A stretch of 64,000 nucleotides of DNA, taken from positions 1,550,001 to 1,614,000 of the forward strand of contig NZ_JADJJX010000001.1 in the NCBI RefSeq assembly GCF_016706325.1, written 5' to 3'. Position numbers and translations under genes: made by a program. The DNA comes from Methanothrix sp. (GTDB lineage: Archaea > Halobacteriota > Methanosarcinia > Methanotrichales > Methanotrichaceae). Positions 51,025 through 58,337 of the stretch are shown in pieces. Position 1 is the first letter of the stretch, and each line of letters starts with the position of its first letter. The notes below the pieces were generated by a model. The model worked only from the letters and a program-made list of their open reading frames with translations, was not told where the DNA came from and did not search any database.

Positions 51025-51112
51025 CGCCGCCAACAGGGCTCGAACCTGTGACATTCTGGTTGCTGCTTGCTCAATTAACAGCCAGACACTCTACCATCTG
51101 AGTTATGGCGGC
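51025..51112 (-). tRNA. tRNA-Asn (GUU) with a 15-nt intron
   Basis: Minus strand. The acceptor GCCGCCA pairs with TGGCGGC; anticodon stem TCTGG pairs with CCAGA; anticodon GTT is at 51079-51077; the T arm is CAGGTTCGAGCCCTG, with discriminator G. Between anticodon position 37 and 38 lie 15 extra bases (51075-51061). Their AGCAG can pair with CTGTT across the anticodon, leaving the three-base bulge CAA next to the stem, as in archaeal bulge-helix-bulge introns. The tRNA is ten bases from the CAU tRNA on the same strand. Confidence 0.9.
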
Positions 51113-51169
51113 TCGACCACCACCCTGGATGCACAATGATTTAAGCCTTTTGATCTGAGAGCATATCCT

Positions 51170-52207
51170 ATGCGCGTCCTGAAGAGAGATCTGCGCGGTG
51201 AGGAGGGAGAGATCGCCCTTCTTCCCGAGTCCCTGGATGACCTGTGGCACCTGCGCCACCTGGTGGAGAGGGGGGACCTGGTCTTCGCCCTGACCCAGAG
51301 GAAGCTTCCGGCAATTGCAGACAAGGCCCGGCCGGAGAAGATGGAGAGAAAGACAGTGCGCCTGGGGGTGCGGGTGGAGGACATAGAGTTTCATATGTAC
51401 TCCAACTGGCTGCGGCTCCACGGGCGGATTGTATCGGGCATGGATGTGGGCTCTTACCACACCCTGAATATCGAGGTGGGCACTGATCTGTCCATACTCA
51501 AATACCACTGGAGGCCTGACCTTCTGGCGCGCATCGATGATGCTGTGAAGGAGTCTCAGCGGCCCAAGGTGGTGCTGGCTCTGGTGGAGGAGGGCGAGGC
51601 CACCATCGGCATTCTCCGCCAGTTCGGGGTGCAGATGGCAGCGGAGATCAGCACGAGCAGCGGCAAGGGAGGGGGTGAAGACGGGCGCTCCTCATTCATG
51701 AGAGAGGTGGCAGGGGCCATTGACAAGATCGCTCAGGATGGTGCAGAGGTGATCCTCGCCGGTCCGGGATTTGCCAAAGATGACCTGAAAAAGGTGATCG
51801 ATTCCACCTACCCTGATCTAGCGGAGAGGATTGCATTGGACGATGCCTCTTCCATTGGCAGGTCCGGGTTTCAGGAGGTTCTCCGCCGGGGAGCTGTAAA
51901 GAGCGTCCTTGAGTCCAGCCGCATCGCCCGCGAGGCGAGGCTGATCGAGGAGCTCTTCCGGGAGATCGCCACTGATGGCAGGGCCGCCTATGGCCCGGAA
52001 GAGGTCAGAAAGGCGATAAGCTACGGGGCCGTCGAGAGCCTGCTGGTCCTGGACGATCTCGCCCGCCGGGGAGGGATGGACGATATCATGCGCGAGGTGG
52101 GAGATGCCCGCGGAAAGGTGGTCATATTCAGCTCGGAGTTTGAGCCCGGAGACCGGCTGGCCTCTTTAGGGGGAGTGGCGGCACTGCTCAGATTCAAGAT
52201 AGCTTGA
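51170..52207 (+). CDS. pelA: Pelota homologue (mRNA surveillance)
   Basis: 345 residues. Archaeal pelota (eRF1-like) recognises stalled ribosomes with aEF1A and ABCE1. The N-terminal Sm-like domain (MRVLKRDLRGEEGEIALLPE), the central eRF1-2-like domain (VVLALVEEGEATIGILRQFG, then ILAGPGFAKDDLKKVI), and the C-terminal eRF1-3-like domain (AISYGAVESLLVLDDLARR) are all present. The GGQ of release factors is absent, as expected. A TATA-like GATTTAAGC about 30 bases upstream suggests a leaderless start. Confidence 0.95.
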   Translation: MRVLKRDLRGEEGEIALLPESLDDLWHLRHLVERGDLVFALTQRKLPAIADKARPEKMERKTVRLGVRVEDIEFHMYSNWLRLHGRIVSGMDVGSYHTLNIEVGTDLSILKYHWRPDLLARIDDAVKESQRPKVVLALVEEGEATIGILRQFGVQMAAEISTSSGKGGGEDGRSSFMREVAGAIDKIAQDGAEVILAGPGFAKDDLKKVIDSTYPDLAERIALDDASSIGRSGFQEVLRRGAVKSVLESSRIAREARLIEELFREIATDGRAAYGPEEVRKAISYGAVESLLVLDDLARRGGMDDIMREVGDARGKVVIFSSEFEPGDRLASLGGVAALLRFKIA

Positions 52208-52241
52208 GAACGAGAATGAGAACGAGAATGAGAACGAGAAT
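52206..52241. repeat. 12-bp tandem repeat GAGAACGAGAAT, three copies
   Basis: Three perfect copies begin inside the pelA stop codon region and extend into the gap before the NcsA-like gene. Another example of the short repeats that sit at gene ends in this window. Confidence 0.9.
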
Positions 52242-52294
52242 AAGCAAGAGAGATGCATCCACAGGATGGATCGATGGCGTAAGGGGAGAATGAG

Positions 52295-52699
52295 TTGACC
52301 TGCTGCTGCAAGTGCCCCCTGCCTGCCATAATCTACCAGAAGTACTCGGGGATGCATCTATGCCGGGCCCACTTTGAGGATGACATCCACCGCAAGGCGA
52401 GAGAGATTCTGCGCCAGAGCGGGCTCTTTGCCCACGGCCTGCGGCTGGCCCTGCTCATGGATGGAGGAGAGGGGAGCGCTGTGATGGCCAGTATCATCAA
52501 GAGCCTCTTTGGCTGCAGAAGGGATATCGATCTCATCGCCCTGATCGTAGATGACCGAGGTCCTGGCCTCAGGGCGGCCCGGGTTGCCTGCCAGCAGCTA
52601 GGGCTATTCTCGAGCATCGAGCTCCTGCCGGCTCCGCCCGGAATGGAGAGGAGAGAGGGGATCTTCTGCCCGATCCCTCCCGCCCTGTCCAGAGAGTGA
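52295..52699 (+). CDS. Degenerate NcsA/TtuA-like tRNA thiolation ATPase, N-terminal part
   Basis: 134 residues. The N-terminal zinc-finger region (CCCKCPLPAIIYQKYSGMHLC with a following HF) matches the archaeal NcsA/Ncs6 family that 2-thiolates tRNA wobble uridine. The PP-loop, normally SGGKDS, reads LLMDGGEGSAV, so ATP binding is probably lost. Cysteines normally found in the central CxxC are reduced to one (FCPIPPAL). TTG start preceded by GGGGAG. The frame stops where family homology would continue; the next ORF carries on after a -1 shift. Confidence 0.65.
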   Translation: MTCCCKCPLPAIIYQKYSGMHLCRAHFEDDIHRKAREILRQSGLFAHGLRLALLMDGGEGSAVMASIIKSLFGCRRDIDLIALIVDDRGPGLRAARVACQQLGLFSSIELLPAPPGMERREGIFCPIPPALSRE

Positions 52700-53154
52700 G
52701 GAGGGCAGCAGACCTCGCGCAAGAGAGGGGGGCGGATGCCATGGCCACCGGCGAGGACCTGGACGACGTGGCCACAGGGATATTCATGAGCTATCTTGAT
52801 GGGGATATTGATGGACTCCGATGCAGGCTGCCGGATGTAGAGCAGGGGATAGGGCAGGGGGGGAGGGGTACGATTCCCATCATCCAGCCCCTGCGGCGCA
52901 TACCCGCCAGGGAGGTCAGGCTCTATGCCCTCCAGCATGGCCTCTGCTTCTGCCGGGAGAGGGGGAAGAGAGAGGAGAGACAAGCCCGGGCACGGGAAGA
53001 GCTATCTCTCTTTGATCTGCGCCACCCGGGAACAAAGTATTCCCTGCTGCGCAGCCTGGAGAAGCTGGGTTTGAGAGATCTTATCGATCAGGGACCGCCA
53101 GGAGCAAAGCCTTTAAGTGATGGTGAAAAATATCTCGATCCTGTGCCTCGGTAG
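52696..53154 (+). CDS. Degenerate NcsA/TtuA-like tRNA thiolation ATPase, C-terminal part
   Basis: 152 residues continuing the preceding ORF with a four-base GTGA overlap. RRAADLAQERGADAMATGEDLDD corresponds to family RR...A...GAdklATGHNLDD, with the His-Asn of the active region changed to Glu-Asp. PIIQPLRRIPAREVRLYALQHG and LRHPGTKYSLLRSLEKL are typical C-terminal family segments. The C-terminal zinc site is poor. The last 10 bases, including the stop, lie inside tRNA-Thr. Pseudogene, split two-subunit protein, or a protein reused without ATPase activity are all possible. Confidence 0.6.
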   Translation: MRRAADLAQERGADAMATGEDLDDVATGIFMSYLDGDIDGLRCRLPDVEQGIGQGGRGTIPIIQPLRRIPAREVRLYALQHGLCFCRERGKREERQARAREELSLFDLRHPGTKYSLLRSLEKLGLRDLIDQGPPGAKPLSDGEKYLDPVPR

Positions 53155-53219
53155 CTCAGCTGGTCCAGAGCGATTGACTTGTAATCAATAGGTCGCGTGT
53201 TCGAATCACGCTCGGGGCT
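53145..53219 (+). tRNA. tRNA-Thr (UGU)
   Basis: The cloverleaf is complete: acceptor GCCTCGG with TCGGGGC, D arm TAGCTCAGCTGGTCCAGAG, anticodon stem ATTGA/TCAAT with loop CTTGTAA (anticodon TGT), T arm CGTGTTCGAATCACG, discriminator T. No intron, no encoded CCA. Its first 10 bases overlap the end of the NcsA-like frame. A TATA-like AAAAATATC is 20-30 bases upstream. Confidence 0.93.
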
Positions 53220-53316
53220 TTTCCAGTAAACCGGCAGGGGATGCAATTAAGACTAAAATAATTAGAAAGAAAAAGAAATGGTCCGGCCTCATCCCTGCCC
53301 CCACCGGAATATTCAT

Positions 53317-53433
53317 TCAAGCCCTTCTCGTTCTCTTCACATCCAATCTGGTCTTGCACCTGGGACAGGCCTTTGGTCTGTTCACCCTCGTCTCCCATGC
53401 ATAATTGCATTTGGGGCATTTCATTCGTTTCAT
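53317..53433 (-). CDS. Small zinc-ribbon protein (38 aa)
   Basis: A short gene coding MKRMKCPKCNYAWETRV followed by a second Cys pair, CPRCK, and a basic tail (LDVKRTRRA). Two CxxC pairs 13 residues apart form a complete zinc ribbon; basic ends suggest nucleic-acid or ribosome contact. Similar tiny ribbons are seen in other methanogens, of unknown role. It is divergent from the Lrp-like gene. The region downstream of tRNA-Thr has no other gene. Confidence 0.7.
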   Translation of the reverse strand: MKRMKCPKCNYAWETRVNRPKACPRCKTRLDVKRTRRA

Positions 53434-53546
53434 ATTAATACAGTTGTAATAAGAGTATTAATAACTTTCGATAGTATATGATTATCCCTATTACTCTGGC
53501 AAGGGCAAAGCCTATAATTGAATGGAGTGGGCTAATAGAGGAATTC

Positions 53547-54026
53547 ATGCACGAGATTTTGCAGATCCTCTATGAGAATGCCAAGGCAACACCCTCTGAG
53601 ATCGCAGCACTTCTCGGCAGACCGGAGGAGGAGGTGGCCGAGAAGATCAAAGAGATGGAGGATGCGGGCATAATCAGAAAGTACATCACCCTGATCAACT
53701 GGGAGAGGCTCGACCAGAGCGTTGTCTTCGCCGTCCTGGAGCTGAAGGTGGCGCTGCAGAGAAAGAGGGGCTACGATGCTGTGGCAGAGAGGATCGCCAG
53801 GTTCTCGGAGGTGGAGTCGGTGCGGCTGGTCTCCGGAGGGCATGACCTATCGGTCACCGTGCGGGGAAAATCGATGAAGGATATCGCCTATTTTGTGGCG
53901 GAGAAGATCGCCCCCTTGGAGGGGATCCAGTCCACCTGCACCCATTTTATCCTCAAGAGCTATAAGGAGCATGGGGCTATCCTCACCGATCAGCCCAAGC
54001 CCGAGAGATTGGTGGTAACCCCATGA
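53547..54026 (+). CDS. Lrp/AsnC-family transcriptional regulator
   Basis: About 159 residues. An N-terminal winged helix (LQILYENAKATPSEIAALLG, KEMEDAGIIRKYITLIN) is followed by a RAM ligand-binding domain (VVFAVLELKVALQRKRGYDA, VRLVSGGHDLSVTVRGKSM). The ATG at 53547 follows GAGG. It overlaps the following aminotransferase gene by four bases. Such pairs are common in methanogens, with the regulator probably sensing an amino acid related to the aminotransferase's product. Confidence 0.88.
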   Translation: MHEILQILYENAKATPSEIAALLGRPEEEVAEKIKEMEDAGIIRKYITLINWERLDQSVVFAVLELKVALQRKRGYDAVAERIARFSEVESVRLVSGGHDLSVTVRGKSMKDIAYFVAEKIAPLEGIQSTCTHFILKSYKEHGAILTDQPKPERLVVTP

Positions 54027-55231
54027 AAAAGCAGACAAAAAAGCAGAGCCTCAAGAACGTACCCCCCTGGAATGCCAAAAGGCACATCAATCAATCTGTA
54101 AGGGACATGCCCCCCTCAGGGATTCGAAAGTTCTTCGACCTGGTAAACGAGATGAAAGGAGCAATCTCCCTGGGAGTGGGCGAGCCCGACTTCGTCACCC
54201 CCTGGCATGTGCGCGAGGCCTGCATCTACTCCCTGGAGCTGGGAAACACCCACTACACCTCCAATAAAGGCATGCCTGAGCTGAGAGAGGCCATCTGCCA
54301 GGAGGCAAAAAGGGACAAGGGGCTGGAGTATGACTCCAGTGAGGAGATACTCATCACCACAGGAGTCAGCGAGGGGGTGGATCTGGCCTTCCGGGCGACA
54401 CTGAACCCAGGCGAAGAGGCAGTGGTGCCCGAGCCCTGTTATGTGGCTTACACCCCGGACATCATCCTGGCAGGGGGGGTGCCAAGGACGGTTCCCACCC
54501 ATCTGGAGAACGAGTTTCGGGTGCAAAGAGAGGATATTGCCCCTGTAGTGACCGGGAAGACCCGCAGCCTTCTATTAAGCTACCCCAACAATCCCACCGG
54601 GGCGATAATGACCCGCTCGGATCTTGAGGATCTGGCGGATGTGGTGATGGAAAACGACCTGATTGTGATATCTGATGAGGTTTATGGAGAATTATCTTAC
54701 AACAGGGACCACACCAGCTTTGCCCAGCTGGAGGGGATGAAGGAGAGGACCATCATCCTGAGCGGCCTTTCCAAGTCCCATGCCATGACCGGCTGGCGGA
54801 TAGGATATGCCCTGGGAGACCCGGCGCTCATCGGGGCGATGACCAAGATCCATCAGTACACCATGTTATGTGCCCCCACCATGGCCCAGGTGGCGGCTTT
54901 AGAGGCGATGGAAGCGGGAAAAGAGGAGATGCTGCAGATGAGGCATGAGTACAATCTGCGCAGACGCCTCTTCGTCTCGGGGCTAAACCGCATAGGTATG
55001 GACTGCTTTGAGCCCAAGGGAGCTTTTTATGCCTTCCCCTCCATAGAGGGCTTCGGCCTCTCCTCTGAGGAGTTCGCAGAGAGGCTGCTGCATGAACAGA
55101 AGGTGGCAGTGGTCCCGGGGAATGTCTTCGGCGAGAGCGGGGAGGGCTTCCTGCGCTGCAGCTATGCCACCAGCAGAGAGGAGCTGATAGAGGCTCTGGA
55201 CAGGATGGAGACATTCATCAAGAGCCTGTAG
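54023..55231 (+). CDS. Class I PLP-dependent aminotransferase (AspC-like)
   Basis: About 402 residues. The PLP-binding Lys is in ILSGLSKSHAMTGWRIGYA. Other landmarks are LGVGEPDFVTPWHV, YTSNKGMPELREAI, SYPNNPTGAIM, ISDEVYGELSY and LRCSYATS, with the substrate-carboxylate Arg. Fold type I, aspartate/aromatic/alanine group; exact amino acid uncertain. Overlaps the Lrp gene by four bases. Confidence 0.9.
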   Translation: MKKQTKKQSLKNVPPWNAKRHINQSVRDMPPSGIRKFFDLVNEMKGAISLGVGEPDFVTPWHVREACIYSLELGNTHYTSNKGMPELREAICQEAKRDKGLEYDSSEEILITTGVSEGVDLAFRATLNPGEEAVVPEPCYVAYTPDIILAGGVPRTVPTHLENEFRVQREDIAPVVTGKTRSLLLSYPNNPTGAIMTRSDLEDLADVVMENDLIVISDEVYGELSYNRDHTSFAQLEGMKERTIILSGLSKSHAMTGWRIGYALGDPALIGAMTKIHQYTMLCAPTMAQVAALEAMEAGKEEMLQMRHEYNLRRRLFVSGLNRIGMDCFEPKGAFYAFPSIEGFGLSSEEFAERLLHEQKVAVVPGNVFGESGEGFLRCSYATSREELIEALDRMETFIKSL

Positions 55232-55303
55232 CCGGGGAGAGATCAAAAGGGCAGTAAGAGGAGAGGATAAGGAGAAGAGAAGGAGAGGATGAGGAGAGAG
55301 TAA

Positions 55304-55906
55304 ATGCTCAAAGCCACCCTTCGATCGGAGAGGACCGATCGCCTGGCAGGGGGGCTGGCTGCCCTCGGCATCAGCCCCAACACCTGGTCGCTCATCTCCC
55401 TGCTGCCGGCCATAGCAGGCCTGCTCGCTCTGGTCATGCACCATCTCGCCATCGGCCTGGCGATGTTCGCACTCTCGGCTTTCATCGATATAGTGGACGG
55501 AACTGTCGCCCGGGTCACCAATCAGGTCACCGACAAGGGGGCTTTCATCGACGGGGTGGTGGACAGATATGTGGAGTTGATGCTCTACCTGGGGCTGCTC
55601 ATCTATGTGGGCCGGGGGGAGTCTCTGGGCCTTCCCAATGAGGCCTGGATTGTGCTCCTGATATTTGGCGGGCTCATGACCAGCTTTGTCCGGGCCTATG
55701 CCGACCACCGGGGGATTGTGAAGGACCCGGGTGATCTGAAGAGAATGGGCGGATTCCTTGAGAGGCTGGAGCGGCTCATGCTGCTCTATTTCGGCATGTT
55801 CCTCGGGCTTTTCAATGATCAATGGCTGATGGCGATCATCATCCTGACGGCCATCCTGGCCAATGCCACTGCCCTGCAGAGGATCCGGTTCGCCCTGCAG
55901 AGATGA
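55304..55906 (+). CDS. CDP-alcohol phosphatidyltransferase (archaetidylinositol phosphate synthase-like)
   Basis: About 200 residues with five or six membrane segments. The catalytic motif reads DIVDGTVARVTNQVTDKGAF plus IDGVVDR, i.e. DxxDGxxAR(x8)GxxxDxxxD. These enzymes join a CDP-activated lipid to an alcohol. In archaea this size class is usually archaetidylinositol-phosphate or archaetidylglycerol-phosphate synthase. Purine-rich GGAGAG repeats (55255-55300) precede the ATG and give several possible ribosome-binding sites. Confidence 0.85.
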   Translation: MLKATLRSERTDRLAGGLAALGISPNTWSLISLLPAIAGLLALVMHHLAIGLAMFALSAFIDIVDGTVARVTNQVTDKGAFIDGVVDRYVELMLYLGLLIYVGRGESLGLPNEAWIVLLIFGGLMTSFVRAYADHRGIVKDPGDLKRMGGFLERLERLMLLYFGMFLGLFNDQWLMAIIILTAILANATALQRIRFALQR

Positions 55907-55936
55907 GGCCCGTGCTCTCTCAGCTCAGAATAGATT

Positions 55937-56623
55937 TCACAACGGGCAGACATTGATGCACAGGCCGCAACGCAATCCGCCCAGAGCATTGAACATATAC
56001 TCAGCGCACTTATGCCGGCCGATCTTCCCATCGGGAGAGATGGCACCTACAGGGCAGATATCAATGCACTTCAGACAGCTTCTGCAGTGCTCATGGATAA
56101 AAGGCATCGATCCATTTTCATCAGCCTCCAGGGGAGCATCGGTCAGCAATGCTGTCATGCGAACTCTGGGGCCGAAGCCCTCTGTGATCAATAGGTGATT
56201 CATCCCGAAGTTTCCCAGTCCAGCACAATAGCCTGCATACTTGATGGAGACGCTTGCCTTTAGCGTCTCCCGATCAGCATACCAGTATCCAAACTCGCTC
56301 CCCTCCGGGGGGACGATTGTCGCCCGGTAGCCCTGCTTCTCGATCATCCTTGCAATCTGAAAGGCGATCACCCTCAGGGTTGCAGTTGCAGCCATGAGGG
56401 TATTGGTATATTCCGCCCGCCCCTTGGGGAGGGGCTCAAATGCTCCCCTGGGAATGCCAACCCCCAAAACGATGACCGACCTCAGACCGGGCATGATCTC
56501 CTGGGGTCTGTTTCCGAGATAGTCTGGATTCAGAAAACAGGAGGGGTCCGCAATGCCTATGAAGTCAGCATTCATTTCGATGGCAGCATCTTTTATCGCT
56601 TTGGTGAGGACGGGATCGCTCAT
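55937..56623 (-). CDS. Ferredoxin-domain protein related to epoxyqueuosine reductase
   Basis: 228 residues. The N-terminal 170 residues resemble the QueG/corrinoid reductase-type domain (ADFIGIADPSCFL, ALLTDAPLEADE), and the C-terminal part holds two [4Fe-4S] motifs: CRSCLKCIDICP and CAEYM...CGLCINVCP. True QueG needs cobalamin; archaea lack queuosine in tRNA, so here the enzyme may reduce a corrinoid or another substrate, as in activators of corrinoid methyltransferases. That is inference. Confidence 0.75.
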   Translation of the reverse strand: MSDPVLTKAIKDAAIEMNADFIGIADPSCFLNPDYLGNRPQEIMPGLRSVIVLGVGIPRGAFEPLPKGRAEYTNTLMAATATLRVIAFQIARMIEKQGYRATIVPPEGSEFGYWYADRETLKASVSIKYAGYCAGLGNFGMNHLLITEGFGPRVRMTALLTDAPLEADENGSMPFIHEHCRSCLKCIDICPVGAISPDGKIGRHKCAEYMFNALGGLRCGLCINVCPL

Positions 56624-56802
56624 ACTCTCTTCTCCCTTTGAGGCTGGACTCTGATTATATTGATCGTATATATATCTCTATCTTGCTGACTGCTAATCTT
56701 TGAATGCAGACCGGGCCCATGCCAGTGGCTATGGGAAAAGACCTGCCGCTCTGAAGATTAACTGATATATATCGCTCCTCCAAGAGAGGCTTTCTGCTCC
56801 AT

Positions 56803-56826
56803 AAAAAAATTCTGCCCATAAAAAAA
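56803..56826 (-). terminator. Two oligo-T tracts after the VOR operon
   Basis: On the minus strand, T7 runs at 56826-56820 and 56809-56803 lie 65-90 bases downstream of the vorAC stop at 56892. They look like a double archaeal terminator. Confidence 0.55.
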
Positions 56827-56891
56827 GGGGGTCAGGATCCAATCGCTCTCAGGAAGATCTCGCGGATCCTATCTCGATACAGCCTGCAGCC

Positions 56892-58337
56892 CTACTTTCT
56901 CGCTGCCATCTCCAGCACACGGGCCGCCTCCGCCCCCGCCTCTAAGATCTCCAGGTTCTTGGGGATGAGCTTGGGCTTCTTGGCGAATGTGACGCGGAAG
57001 GCGTTCCCGTAAGCCTCTCTGGGCAGCCCCAGATCTCCAGCCTGCATCAAGGCCCCAAACATGGTGGTATTGGCAGCCATACTGGCTCCCCTGCCCACAG
57101 CGATCTCTGTTGCAGGCACCGATATGGCCTTCACCCCCTCAGGAGCCTGGAACTGGCCGGCCAAAGAGTCGTACAGGATCACGCCCCCCTTCTTGACGGA
57201 AGGGGCGAACTTCTCCAGGGATGGCCGGTTGAAGGCCACCAGCACATCGGGATGGTCTACCATCGGCGAGCCGATGGGCACTCCGGAGATGATCACAGAG
57301 CAGTTGGAGGTCCCGCCCCTCTGCTCCGGCCCGTAATCGGGATACCAGGATACAAAACGGCCGCAGCCAAAGGCTGCCTGGGCCAGGGCCAGGCCCATGC
57401 TGAGCACCCCCTGCCCGCCGAACCCGGCGATCTTCACCCCTTTGGGCACAAACTCCGGATCCTCTTCGAACTGAATGCAGCTATCATCCTCGCAGCCGAA
57501 GATCCTATTCAGGGATTGCAGAGAATAGTCGCTCTCCTGCCTGTTGATGGGCTGGGCCTGGGCTGACCTGTCCCGGAACCTCTTCAAGGGGAACTCCTTT
57601 TCCATCTGCTCATTGATGAACCTAGCACAGCCACGGGCATCCATCCTCAGGATGGTGGGACAGGGGCTGAGCAGCTCCACAAAAGCATACCCTTTCTTAT
57701 CCCTTTGAACCTCCAGGGCCTTTCTCACCGCCCGCCGGGCCTTGCGGATATGCTCGATATCCGAGAGGCTGACCCTCTCGATGTACACCGGGGCGCTGAG
57801 GGTATCCAGGATCTCACAGATATGGATGGGATAGCCCTGCTCCAGGGGATCACGGCCCTGAGGGGTGGTGGCTGTGACCTCTCCGATCAGGGTGGTGGGC
57901 GCCATCTGCCCGCCGGTCATGCCATAGACAGTGTTATTTACGAAGAAGACCGCCAGCTTCTCCCCCCGGTTAGCCGCCTGGATGGTCTCGTTAAGGCCGA
58001 TGGAGGCCAGATCTCCATCCCCCTGATAGGAGATGACTATGGCATCATCCTCTGCCCGGGAGATCCCCGTGGCTATGGCCGGAGCCCGGCCGTGGGCTGC
58101 CTGCACATGCCCGCAATCCAGATAATAATAAGCGAACACAGCACACCCCACCGGGCTGATCACAACACAGCGGTCCTGAATTCCCAGGTCGGCCATGGCC
58201 TCGCCGATCAGCTTATGCAGGATGCCATGCCCGCAGCCTGGACAGTAATGTGTAGCAGTGGGAGCAGATCCTCCCTTCCGGGGAAAGATATCATACAGCC
58301 CCGGATGGTCGCCGAAGAGCTTCTCCATTGCTGCCAT
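56892..58337 (-). CDS. vorAC: 2-oxoacid (isovalerate-type):ferredoxin oxidoreductase, fused beta (TPP) and gamma subunits
   Basis: 481 residues. Residues 1 to about 270 form the TPP-binding subunit: YCPGCGHGILHKLIGEA, VGCAVFAYYYLDCGH and the TPP/Mg site YQGDGDLASIGLNETI. From about 300 onward comes the gamma subunit: VKIAGFGGQGVLSMGLALAQ, YPDYGPEQRGGTSNC and VPATEIA. The enzyme oxidises 2-oxoacids to acyl-CoA with ferredoxin, or runs in reverse. The fusion of subunits often encoded separately is notable. Its start follows the vorB stop by one base. Substrate is assigned by subunit type; 2-oxoglutarate is less likely but not excluded. Confidence 0.85.
   Translation of the reverse strand: MAAMEKLFGDHPGLYDIFPRKGGSAPTATHYCPGCGHGILHKLIGEAMADLGIQDRCVVISPVGCAVFAYYYLDCGHVQAAHGRAPAIATGISRAEDDAIVISYQGDGDLASIGLNETIQAANRGEKLAVFFVNNTVYGMTGGQMAPTTLIGEVTATTPQGRDPLEQGYPIHICEILDTLSAPVYIERVSLSDIEHIRKARRAVRKALEVQRDKKGYAFVELLSPCPTILRMDARGCARFINEQMEKEFPLKRFRDRSAQAQPINRQESDYSLQSLNRIFGCEDDSCIQFEEDPEFVPKGVKIAGFGGQGVLSMGLALAQAAFGCGRFVSWYPDYGPEQRGGTSNCSVIISGVPIGSPMVDHPDVLVAFNRPSLEKFAPSVKKGGVILYDSLAGQFQAPEGVKAISVPATEIAVGRGASMAANTTMFGALMQAGDLGLPREAYGNAFRVTFAKKPKLIPKNLEILEAGAEAARVLEMAARK

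Noticed and set aside
53156..53419. 87-codon minus-strand ORF across tRNA-Thr
   Set aside because: It reads through the tRNA gene and out of frame with the 38-residue zinc-ribbon gene, which has clear CxxC motifs.
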